This document shows, in pieces, positions 1-5,826 of a stretch of 8,891 bases of DNA. Where the stretch lies: assembly GCA_946480525.1 (NCBI GenBank), contig CAMLLA010000155.1, forward strand, positions 1-8,891. The letters run 5' to 3'. The translations under genes were made by a program, and so were the position numbers. The notes below the pieces were generated by a model. The model worked only from the letters and a program-made list of their open reading frames with translations, had not been told where the DNA came from and ran no database searches. The DNA comes from an uncultured Asticcacaulis sp. Lineage in GTDB: Bacteria > Pseudomonadota > Alphaproteobacteria > Caulobacterales > Caulobacteraceae. Every line of letters starts with the position of its first letter. Position 1 is the first letter of the stretch.

Positions 1-248
1 TCGTGGAAGCTGTCACCGAGCAGGATCAACGTCTTCGGCCTATACCGCGTTACCAGCGCCTGAAGCCGCAGCAGGGTATCGTGCGTGTCGTAGGGCGCGA
101 CGGCCGAGCCGAATTGCGCCAGAAAGGTCGACTTTTCGAGGTGCAGGTCCGAGACGACCAGCGCGTCCTGTGCGGGCCAGTAAAGCGCCAGCCCGGCATC
201 GAGTACCATTTCATGACCGGCAAAGACAATGTCACACCATGAGGCCAT
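1..248 (-). CDS. pdeM: Ligase-associated DNA damage response endonuclease PdeM (metallophosphoesterase), N-terminal part
   Basis: The gene reads leftward from an ATG at 248-246 and is still open at the left edge, so 82 complete codons are visible. The chain holds the first two calcineurin-type metallophosphoesterase motifs: D34-L-H36 within VVSDLHLEK, and G78-D79 within LLGDSFH. These are metal ligands in this superfamily, and the preceding ALYWPAQDALVVSDLH stretch is typical of PdeM. Known members are manganese-dependent single-strand DNA endonucleases found beside a Lhr-Core helicase, an exonuclease and a ligase, which is the setting here. The start is chosen because AGAGG lies six bases upstream and because the frame gives a normal family N-terminus. 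The start lies inside the helicase gene, with a 17-bp overlap, so the two are probably co-transcribed and translationally coupled. The remaining catalytic motifs lie outside the window and cannot be checked. Confidence 0.9.
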   Translation of the reverse strand, partial: MASWCDIVFAGHEMVLDAGLALYWPAQDALVVSDLHLEKSTFLAQFGSAVAPYDTHDTLLRLQALVTRYRPKTLILLGDSFH

Positions 249-2676
249 GTTCGACCTCTTCGATCAGGCGGTCGGCCGTGGCTTCCACGCTTTCCAATGC
301 CAGCAGTGCCTCCATGCCGCCACCGGGCAGGCGCTCGGTGCGGACGTCAAGAATGACCGGCAGCGACAGTGGCGATGGACGCGGCAAATCCATGAAAACA
401 ATATGGTTCTGGAAATTGAGAATCATGTCGGTCAGGCGGTCGAGATCGAGCAGCTCGCGCATGGCATCGGCGCGGGCGAGGGTCAGCAGTACGTGGTCTG
501 CATCATATTTGCGCAAGACATCGTAGATCAAATCGGTCGAGAACGTTACTTGTTTCAACGTCTTGCGTGAGGAATTGCTGTTCTGTTCGACGATGCCGGC
601 GATGGTCGCCACCCGCCGAAACGACCGCTTCAGCATGGGTGATTCCGCCAGCCATTCTTCCAGTTCATCGGAGAGAATATCGGCAGACAGCAGGTCGTGG
701 ACGATGTCGGCCGTGACCGCCTCGACGCTGTTGATCGCCAGTCCGTAGTCGGTCAGGGTGAAACTGAGCGGATGCAGCCCCTGCCGCTCCATGCGCCGGC
801 TGATCAGCATGCCCAGCGTCTGATTGGCGCGGCGGCCCTCAAACGTATAGACGACAAAGGCGTGCAGCTTGCCACGCGAAAACGACTCGACCAGCAGGTG
901 TTTGCGGTCGGGCAGGACGGAGAACCGCGCCTGTAGCGCCAGCCAGTTGCGCACCTGTTTCGGCAGGGATTCTAGCGCACTGGCATCCTGAAGCAGACGC
1001 CGCACGCCATCGGCCAGGAAGGTCGACAGCGGCATCTGGCCGCCGGAATAGGTCGGCACCAGCGGCTCACTGGCGGCGCTTGCCCGTGCTTCCAGGGTCA
1101 TGTCGTAGATGCGCTCGAAGGCCAGGACCTCGCCGGCGAAGTAAAAGGTGTCGCCCGGCCGCATCGACTGGCCGAACTGTTCCTCGATCGTACCCAGCAT
1201 CTTGCCGCCGCGGCCGTGGCGCTTGCGCACCTTGAGCTTTCCGGCCTCGATAATGACGCCGATATTTTGCCGGTGACGCTGGACGACCGCTTTGGACGCT
1301 GCGATCCACGCGCCATCTTCATTCTGCACCAGGCGGTGCCAGCGGTCGTAGTTCCTGAGCACATAGCCGCCGTCGATGACGAACTGGAACAGCGACTGGA
1401 AAGCCTCACGTGTCACGTGGCGATAGGACCACGAGGTCCTGAAAATATCATAGAGACTGTCGGGCGTGACAGGCGCGCTACACGCTGCCGTCATAATGTA
1501 CTGGATGGCGACGTCCTGGCTGCCGGGCAGGGGAAGGTCGCCGTCGAGATGGCGTTCGGCGATGGCGGTGATCGCTGCCTCGCATTCCAGTACTTCGAAG
1601 CGATTGGCGGGGACCAGGAAAGCCTTCGACGGCACATTGACCTTGTGGTTGGACCGGCCGATGCGTTGCAGCAGCCGTGACACCCCCTTGGGGGCGCCGA
1701 CCTGGACAACGACATCGACGTCGCCCCAGTCAATGCCCAGCTCGATGGCGGAAGTGGCGACCAGCGCCCTGATCTTGCCCTCGGCCATCATGCCCAGGGT
1801 CTTCAGCCGCATCTCACGCGTCAGCGAGGCATGATAGATGGCGATCGGCAGGCTGTCGGTATTGGCCTCCCACAGGTATTGAAACAGCAGTTCAGCCTGG
1901 TGGCGGGTGTTGACGAAGACGATTGTGGTCTTGGCTTTCGCAATTTCCGCTACGATTTCCGGCACGGCGTACTGCGCTATGAAACCGCTGTAGGGGACCA
2001 CGGCCTTGGTCTTGAGGACAACGACCTTGGGTGGCTTGCCGGCGGGGCTGTCGAGATGTTCGGCGGGCTTGCCCACTGGCCCCAGCCATTTGCAGAAGAC
2101 GTCCGGATCGGATACCGTGGCTGACAGGCCGATGCGGCGATAGCCGGGACTGTAGACCTCAAGCTGCGCCAGGGCGAGCGCGATCAGGTCGCCGCGCTTG
2201 GACGCCGCGACCTGATGGATTTCGTCGATAACGACGGCTTTCAGCTTGCCGAACATCGCTGCCGCCTCCGGATAGGTCAGCAGCAACATCAAGGATTCCG
2301 GCGTCGTCAGCAGGATGTCGGGCGGCTTGGCGCGCTGGCGCTGGCGGCGATACTGCGTCGTGTCGCCCGTGCGGCTTTCGACGCGGACGGGCAGGCTTAA
2401 CGCCTCGATGATCGCCAGCACATTGCGTTCGATATCGTAATTTAACGCCTTGAGCGGGGATATGTAGAGGGTGTGCAGGCCCTTGCCGCCGCCGCTTTCG
2501 GTGATGTCGATCAGCGAACCCAGGAATCCCGCCAGCGTCTTGCCGGTGCCCGTCGGCGCCGTCAGAAGCGTCGAGCGGCCGGCCTGGTAACGCGTGGCCA
2601 TCTCTGTCTGGTGCGGCAGGATGGTCCAGCCCTGTTGATCGAACCACTGCTGAAAAGCTGACGGAATCCTGGCCAT
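232..2676 (-). CDS. Ligase-associated DNA damage response DEXH-box helicase (Lhr-Core family)
   Basis: This superfamily 2 helicase has 814 residues from the preferred ATG, the usual size for a Lhr-Core protein. Counting from that ATG, the motifs are Walker A APTGTGKT (40-47), TTPES (124-128), DEIH (151-154), SAT (185-187), FVNTR (254-258), ATSAIELGID (307-316) and QRIGRSNH (337-344). The long C-terminal half is where the winged-helix and Lhr-specific domains lie in this family. Characterised relatives are ATP-dependent 3'-to-5' translocases that unwind DNA or RNA:DNA hybrids in DNA repair. The frame stays open to a TTG at 2712, adding 12 residues. The ATG at 2676 is preferred because family-like sequence (IPSAFQQWFDQQGW) begins just after it and a promoter-like TATACT sits upstream. 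No Shine-Dalgarno sequence is visible before this ATG. It is the first gene of a leftward pair with pdeM and diverges from the exonuclease gene. Confidence 0.95.
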   Translation of the reverse strand: MARIPSAFQQWFDQQGWTILPHQTEMATRYQAGRSTLLTAPTGTGKTLAGFLGSLIDITESGGGKGLHTLYISPLKALNYDIERNVLAIIEALSLPVRVESRTGDTTQYRRQRQRAKPPDILLTTPESLMLLLTYPEAAAMFGKLKAVVIDEIHQVAASKRGDLIALALAQLEVYSPGYRRIGLSATVSDPDVFCKWLGPVGKPAEHLDSPAGKPPKVVVLKTKAVVPYSGFIAQYAVPEIVAEIAKAKTTIVFVNTRHQAELLFQYLWEANTDSLPIAIYHASLTREMRLKTLGMMAEGKIRALVATSAIELGIDWGDVDVVVQVGAPKGVSRLLQRIGRSNHKVNVPSKAFLVPANRFEVLECEAAITAIAERHLDGDLPLPGSQDVAIQYIMTAACSAPVTPDSLYDIFRTSWSYRHVTREAFQSLFQFVIDGGYVLRNYDRWHRLVQNEDGAWIAASKAVVQRHRQNIGVIIEAGKLKVRKRHGRGGKMLGTIEEQFGQSMRPGDTFYFAGEVLAFERIYDMTLEARASAASEPLVPTYSGGQMPLSTFLADGVRRLLQDASALESLPKQVRNWLALQARFSVLPDRKHLLVESFSRGKLHAFVVYTFEGRRANQTLGMLISRRMERQGLHPLSFTLTDYGLAINSVEAVTADIVHDLLSADILSDELEEWLAESPMLKRSFRRVATIAGIVEQNSNSSRKTLKQVTFSTDLIYDVLRKYDADHVLLTLARADAMRELLDLDRLTDMILNFQNHIVFMDLPRPSPLSLPVILDVRTERLPGGGMEALLALESVEATADRLIEEVEHGLMV
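255..259 (-). promoter_or_regulatory. Ribosome binding site of pdeM
   Basis: On the minus strand AGAGG is followed by six bases and then the ATG at 248. The site lies within the last codons of the helicase gene. It fixes the pdeM start at 248 and not at the downstream ATG of GHEMVLD. Confidence 0.6.
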
Positions 2677-2682
2677 GCCGAA

Positions 2683-2712
2683 AGTATATGGCGTCGGAAT
2701 ATAAGGGTACAA
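2683..2712 (-). promoter_or_regulatory. Possible promoter of the helicase gene, perhaps giving a leaderless transcript
   Basis: On the minus strand TTGTAC (2712-2707, weak -35) is followed by an 18-base spacer and TATACT (2688-2683, five of six matches to TATAAT). Six bases, TTCGGC, then separate TATACT from the helicase ATG at 2676. The predicted transcription start therefore falls on or next to the A of the ATG. This fits the absence of a Shine-Dalgarno sequence. The -35 match is poor, so the call rests mainly on the -10 element and its placement. Confidence 0.4.
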
Positions 2713-3722
2713 TGAGCCATCCCCGCGAATGGATCGAGGTCCGCAAAGAAGGCGTCTACTGCCGCGCCGGCGACTTCTATATCGACCCGATGCACCCGGT
2801 CGAGGTGGCGGTCGTTACCCACGGCCACGCCGACCACGCCCGCTCAGGCCACGGCCACGTCTTCGCGACGCCTGAGACTTTAGCGATCATGCGCAGCCGC
2901 TATGGCGAAGACCATTTCAACGGCGCTGAACATCCCATGCCCTACGGTCAGGCGCTGGAGATCAATGGCGTGAAGGTGTCCCTGCATCCCGCCGGGCACA
3001 TATTGGGCAGCGCCCAGGCGCGGCTGGAATATGACGGCGCGAGTATCGTTTTTTCGGGCGACTATAAGCGCCGGTTCGATCCGACGTGTCTGCCGTTCGA
3101 GCCCGTTCCGTGTGATGTCTTTGTCACCGAAGCGACCTTTGCCCTGCCGGTCTTTCGTCATCCGCCACTGGAGGACGAGATCGCGCGCCTGCTGGTGTCG
3201 CTGGAGCAGTTTCCCGACCGCTGCCATCTGGTCGGCGTCTATGCGTTGGGGAAGTGCCAGCGCGTCATGGTGGCTCTGCGGCAGGCGGGGTATGCGGAGA
3301 CCATCTATCTGCATGGCGCCATGGTCAGGCTGTGCGAGCTTTATGAGCAATTGGGCGTGACGCTTGGACCGTGGGATCTGGTGACGCCGGAGAATGCGAA
3401 GACCTTGGCCGGCAAGGTGGTGTTGTGTCCGCCGTCGGCCTTGAAGGACCGCTGGTCGCGCAAGCTGCCGGAGGTGCTGACGGCGGCGGCGTCTGGCTGG
3501 ATGCGCATCCGGGCGCGCGCCAAGCAGAAGGGCGTCGAGCTGCCGCTGGTGGTGTCTGATCACGCCGATTGGGACGAACTTCTGCAAACTTTGAAAGATG
3601 TCGGCGCGCCGGAAGTTTGGGTGACGCACGGCCGCGACGATGCGCTGGTCTATGCCGCACACGAGATGGGGCTGAAAGCGCAGGCGCTGCATTTGCTGGG
3701 TTATGAGGATGACAGTGAATAG
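2712..3722 (+). CDS. Ligase-associated DNA exonuclease (metallo-beta-lactamase / beta-CASP-like fold)
   Basis: This is a 336-residue protein with the metal-binding signature THGHADH (36-42; H37, H39, D41 and H42), a further HPAGH segment (92-96), FSGDYK with D117, SDHADW with D283 and H284, and VTHG with H306. These are in the order expected for the SNM1/Artemis-like nuclease branch of the metallo-beta-lactamase fold. The opening region with YCRAGDFYIDP is characteristic of the ligase-associated exonuclease family. Its presumed role is metal-dependent trimming of DNA ends or flaps before sealing by the downstream ligase. The ATG at 2712 is chosen over the in-frame ATG at 2688: AAGGG lies just upstream of it (2703-2707), and the family's conserved part starts soon after. 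The earlier ATG has no ribosome site. The start lies 35 bp from the divergent helicase start, and the ligase follows on the same strand after a palindromic repeat. Confidence 0.93.
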   Translation: MSHPREWIEVRKEGVYCRAGDFYIDPMHPVEVAVVTHGHADHARSGHGHVFATPETLAIMRSRYGEDHFNGAEHPMPYGQALEINGVKVSLHPAGHILGSAQARLEYDGASIVFSGDYKRRFDPTCLPFEPVPCDVFVTEATFALPVFRHPPLEDEIARLLVSLEQFPDRCHLVGVYALGKCQRVMVALRQAGYAETIYLHGAMVRLCELYEQLGVTLGPWDLVTPENAKTLAGKVVLCPPSALKDRWSRKLPEVLTAAASGWMRIRARAKQKGVELPLVVSDHADWDELLQTLKDVGAPEVWVTHGRDDALVYAAHEMGLKAQALHLLGYEDDSE

Positions 3723-3752
3723 TTCCGGACAAATTTATGGGGCGCGGTCGCT

Positions 3753-3891
3753 CCCCCTCTCCCCACCTGAGGGGAGAGGGTGGCTTGGCTTGCCAAGCCG
3801 GGTGAGGGGTAAACCGGTGGCGGCCGCGCCTCGTCAGTCGGCCGGTAAGACCCCTCACCCCAACCTTCTCCCCTTGAAAGGGGAGAGGGGG
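3753..3891. repeat. REP/MITE-like nested palindromic element between exonuclease and ligase
   Basis: This non-coding block accounts for most of the 192-bp gap. The ends are perfect 12-bp inverted copies: CCCCCTCTCCCC (3753-3764) and GGGGAGAGGGGG (3880-3891). Inside are a hairpin with 10-bp arms CCCTCTCCCC/GGGGAGAGGG (3755-3764 and 3771-3780), a 7-bp hairpin GGCTTGG/CCAAGCC with a CTTG loop (3782-3799), a long-range 11-bp pairing GGGTGAGGGGT/ACCCCTCACCC (3800-3810 and 3850-3860), and a right-hand hairpin CTCCCCT/AGGGGAG (3868-3874 and 3879-3885). The pattern resembles intergenic palindromes that are dispersed in many proteobacterial genomes. There is no U-rich tail, so it does not look like a simple intrinsic terminator, although it could attenuate, process or stabilise the exonuclease-ligase transcript. 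Copy number elsewhere cannot be judged from this window. Confidence 0.8.
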
Positions 3892-3914
3892 CGTTACTGT
3901 GGCGAGGCAACACA

Positions 3915-5492
3915 ATGAAAGCCTTTTCGCGCCTGTTGGAACGCCTCTATTACGAGCATTCGACGCTCGGCAAGGAACGCCTGCTGCTCGACTATTTCCG
4001 CGAGACGCCCGATCCGGACCGCGGCTATGCCGTAGCGATCATCGGTGACTCGTTGTCCCTGCCGAACTTCAAACGCGGCATGGTGCTTGATCTGATCCGG
4101 GCACGCACTGACCCCAACCTGCTGGCCATGAGCCACGACTATGTCGGCGAGTTGTCCGAAACCGTCGCACACTTGTGGCCGGGAAACCCGACAGACGAAG
4201 AGCTGCCGTCGCTATCCGATGTCGTTGACGCGCTGCGCCACACACCCAAGGCCAAACTGCCCGACTATGTCGCGGGGCTGCTCGACCGCATGACCTCGCC
4301 GGAACGCTGGGCGCTGCTCAAGATCGGCACCGGCTCTTTACGCATCGGCGTCTCTGCGCGCCTGCTGAAGCAGGTCCTGGCCAAATACGGCAACCAGCCC
4401 GTCGAGGCCGTCGAGACCCTGTGGCACGGCGTCGACCCGCCCTACGAGCCGCTGTTTGCCTGGCTGGAAGGCCGCGCGGAAGCGCCGGTCGTGCATGAAA
4501 AGCTGACCTTCACCCCGGTCATGCTGGCTCACGCGCTCGAGGAAAAAGACCACGGCCTGATCACGCCCGATCGCTATGCCGCCGAATGGAAGTACGATGG
4601 CATCCGCGTCCAGGTCGTCCATTCCGGCATCGGCCGGGCTTTGTTCACCCGCACCGGCGACGATATTTCAGGGTCATTTCCCGACGTGCTGGAACACCTG
4701 AATTTCCATGCCGTGCTCGACGGCGAACTGCTGGTCCAGCGCGGCGACGAGGTCGGCAGCTTCAACGACCTGCAGCAGCGCCTGGGCCGCAAGAGCCCGT
4801 CGGCCAAACACATCGCCGACTATCCCGCTGGCATTATCGCCTATGACGTCCTGATGCTGGAAGGCGAAGACGTCCGGCCGCGGAGCTATACGGAACGACG
4901 CACGCTTCTGGCCAATGCGCTGGACCACTATCAGCCGGCCGGCATTCGCTTGTCGCCGGAACTGCCCTATGCAGCCTTCTCCGAACTGGAAGACTTACGC
5001 GGCAGCGTCGATAACGCCTCGGTCATCGAAGGCCTGATGCTGAAACGCCGCGACAGCGCCTATGTCGCCGGCCGGCCAACAGGACCGTGGTACAAGTGGA
5101 AGATCAATCCGAAACTGGTCGATGCCGTCCTGATGTACGCTCAGCGTGGGTCGGGCAAGCGGTCGAGCTTCTATTCCGACTTCACGTTCGGGCTATGGAG
5201 CGGCAACCAGCTGCTGCCGATTGGCAAGGCCTATTTCGGCTTTACCGATGCCGAGCTGAAAGAACTCGACAAGTGGGTGCGGCACAATACGCTGCAGTCT
5301 TTCGGGCCGGTGCGTGAGGTCAAGAAAGAATTGGTGTTCGAAGTCGCTTTTGACGCCGTCCAGCGTTCGTCGCGGCACAAGTCGGGCTACGCCCTGCGCT
5401 TCCCCCGCATCAATCGCATCCGCTGGGACAAGCCGGCACAGGAAGCCGATCAGCTGCCGGTGCTGGAAACCCTGATCCCGCCGGGGTCATAG
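3915..5492 (+). CDS. ATP-dependent DNA ligase, cisplatin damage response type
   Basis: This 525-residue ligase seals nicks in duplex DNA through an enzyme-AMP intermediate. An N-terminal helical DNA-binding region (about 1-200) precedes the nucleotidyltransferase core. The core has motif I EWKYDGIR (224-231) with K226 as the expected adenylated lysine, FTRTGDDIS (244-252; motif III-like), VLDGELL (268-273 region) with E271, EGLMLKR (372-378; motif IV) and KWKINPK (394-400; motif V). An OB-fold domain follows and ends with the conserved RIRWDKP (501-507). The layout and C-terminus match the ligase of the four-gene ligase-associated repair cluster, not the LigD or viral types. GAGG at 3904-3907, seven bases before the ATG, supports the start. 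The gene lies downstream of the exonuclease gene and may share its transcript, which would cross the palindromic repeat. Its 3' end overlaps the convergent small gene by 6 bp. Confidence 0.95.
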   Translation: MKAFSRLLERLYYEHSTLGKERLLLDYFRETPDPDRGYAVAIIGDSLSLPNFKRGMVLDLIRARTDPNLLAMSHDYVGELSETVAHLWPGNPTDEELPSLSDVVDALRHTPKAKLPDYVAGLLDRMTSPERWALLKIGTGSLRIGVSARLLKQVLAKYGNQPVEAVETLWHGVDPPYEPLFAWLEGRAEAPVVHEKLTFTPVMLAHALEEKDHGLITPDRYAAEWKYDGIRVQVVHSGIGRALFTRTGDDISGSFPDVLEHLNFHAVLDGELLVQRGDEVGSFNDLQQRLGRKSPSAKHIADYPAGIIAYDVLMLEGEDVRPRSYTERRTLLANALDHYQPAGIRLSPELPYAAFSELEDLRGSVDNASVIEGLMLKRRDSAYVAGRPTGPWYKWKINPKLVDAVLMYAQRGSGKRSSFYSDFTFGLWSGNQLLPIGKAYFGFTDAELKELDKWVRHNTLQSFGPVREVKKELVFEVAFDAVQRSSRHKSGYALRFPRINRIRWDKPAQEADQLPVLETLIPPGS

Positions 5493-5645
5493 ATCGAAGG
5501 CGCGGGTGTCGGGAACGTGCGTGCTCGGCACCTTGCTTTCGGCCTTGTCCTTGTCGTCGTCGCGCGCCCCTTCGGCGGGATCGTTCGTCTGATCATCTTC
5601 GATATCGAACGGTATCGGGTCCTGGTTGACGGTCGCATCGGTCAT
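5487..5645 (-). CDS. Small acidic hypothetical protein (52 aa)
   Basis: The product is not recognised. It is a 52-residue chain, very hydrophilic and acidic: 15 Asp/Glu against five Lys/Arg, with a DDDKDK run at 30-34. It has no cysteine, no tryptophan and no hydrophobic segment, so it is probably soluble and largely disordered. The ATG at 5645 is preferred over the upstream in-frame ATG at 5690 because AGGAG stands eight bases before it. A promoter-like pair lies further upstream (5717-5745). Its TGA overlaps the last two codons of the convergent ligase gene (TCA TAG), giving a 6-bp tail-to-tail overlap with no room for a terminator between them. The good ribosome site and promoter argue that it is a real gene; without a homologue this stays moderate. 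Confidence 0.6.
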   Translation of the reverse strand: MTDATVNQDPIPFDIEDDQTNDPAEGARDDDKDKAESKVPSTHVPDTRAFDL

Positions 5646-5653
5646 GAAAAAAG

Positions 5654-5658
5654 CTCCT
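5654..5658 (-). promoter_or_regulatory. Ribosome binding site of the 52-aa gene
   Basis: On the minus strand AGGAG is followed by an eight-base T-rich spacer (CTTTTTTC) and the ATG at 5645. It selects this start over the longer reading frame from 5690, which has no comparable site. Confidence 0.65.
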
Positions 5659-5674
5659 GATTTCCAGAAAGATA

Positions 5675-5692
5675 GAATGATGCGATTCATTC
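5675..5692. repeat. Inverted repeat in the leader of the 52-aa gene, with a GANTC site
   Basis: GAATGA (5675-5680) and TCATTC (5687-5692) are perfect inverted copies around a six-base centre. If the predicted leftward promoter is right, this lies within the 5' leader of the 52-aa gene, about 30-47 bases before its start. It could be an operator or a small RNA hairpin. It contains GATTC (5684-5688), a GANTC sequence methylated by CcrM in many alphaproteobacteria. It is short enough that chance is a real possibility. Confidence 0.4.
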
Positions 5693-5716
5693 TGGGCCTT
5701 GCGCCGTAAGGTTTCG

Positions 5717-5745
5717 ATCATAAGCTTGTCATCGGTAACTTGCAA
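5717..5745 (-). promoter_or_regulatory. Predicted sigma70-type promoter of the 52-aa gene
   Basis: On the minus strand TTGCAA (5745-5740) is followed by a 17-base spacer and TATGAT (5722-5717), five of six matches to the -10 consensus. Transcription would start near 5710, leaving a leader of about 65 bases. The TTGCAA hexamer is palindromic and is also the -35 of the rightward promoter predicted below. Confidence 0.5.
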
Positions 5746-5768
5746 AAATCCCGATTACGAATTAAGAT
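5740..5768 (+). promoter_or_regulatory. Predicted sigma70-type promoter of the 70-aa gene
   Basis: TTGCAA (5740-5745) is followed by a 17-base spacer and TAAGAT (5763-5768). Each hexamer matches four of six consensus positions. Transcription would start near 5775 and give a leader of about 50 bases before the ATG at 5827. The match is weaker than that of the opposing promoter, with which it shares the -35 bases. Confidence 0.4.
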
Positions 5769-5813
5769 TGCGAATAACTCTCAATTGCATTACCTTTGAA
5801 AGGCGAGTGATCC

Positions 5814-5820
5814 GGAGGAG
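5814..5820 (+). promoter_or_regulatory. Strong ribosome binding site of the 70-aa gene
   Basis: GGAGGAG is followed by six bases (ACGACT) and the ATG at 5827. This near-perfect Shine-Dalgarno sequence with optimal spacing is the main evidence that the short reading frame is translated. Confidence 0.75.
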
Positions 5821-5826
5821 ACGACT

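Noticed and set aside
2688..2711. Longer exonuclease start at ATG 2688
   Set aside because: No ribosome site precedes it, and it would begin inside the divergent control region; ATG 2712 has AAGGG just upstream.
2677..2712. Longer helicase start at TTG 2712
   Set aside because: It adds 12 residues outside the family-like region and uses a rare start codon overlapping the exonuclease ATG. The ATG at 2676 fits better, although a GGGGAT upstream of the TTG means the longer form is not fully excluded.
2660..2720. SOS (LexA) box for the repair genes
   Set aside because: The alphaproteobacterial pattern GTTC-N7-GTTC was looked for in the divergent region and is absent. A GTTC at 3722 has no partner at the right distance.
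2880..3692. Leftward open frame of 270 codons opposite the exonuclease gene
   Set aside because: It mirrors the exonuclease coding frame, is low in complexity (His, Gln, Arg rich) and shows no motif or ribosome site.
3755..3780. Intrinsic terminator after the exonuclease gene
   Set aside because: The hairpin is strong but is followed by GTGG-type sequence without a T-run, and it is part of a larger palindromic element.
3325..3915. Leftward open frame running through the palindromic repeat
   Set aside because: It joins antisense exonuclease sequence to the repeat and gives a Pro/Arg/Ser-rich chain without any domain.
5646..5690. N-terminal extension of the 52-aa protein to the ATG at 5690
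   Set aside because: The AGGAG site lies inside this stretch at the proper distance for the ATG at 5645, and nothing similar precedes 5690.
5762..5776. CtrA-like site beginning TTAA in the small-gene control region
   Set aside because: The first half TTAA is present, but after seven bases the second half reads AATA, not TTAA; too weak to call.
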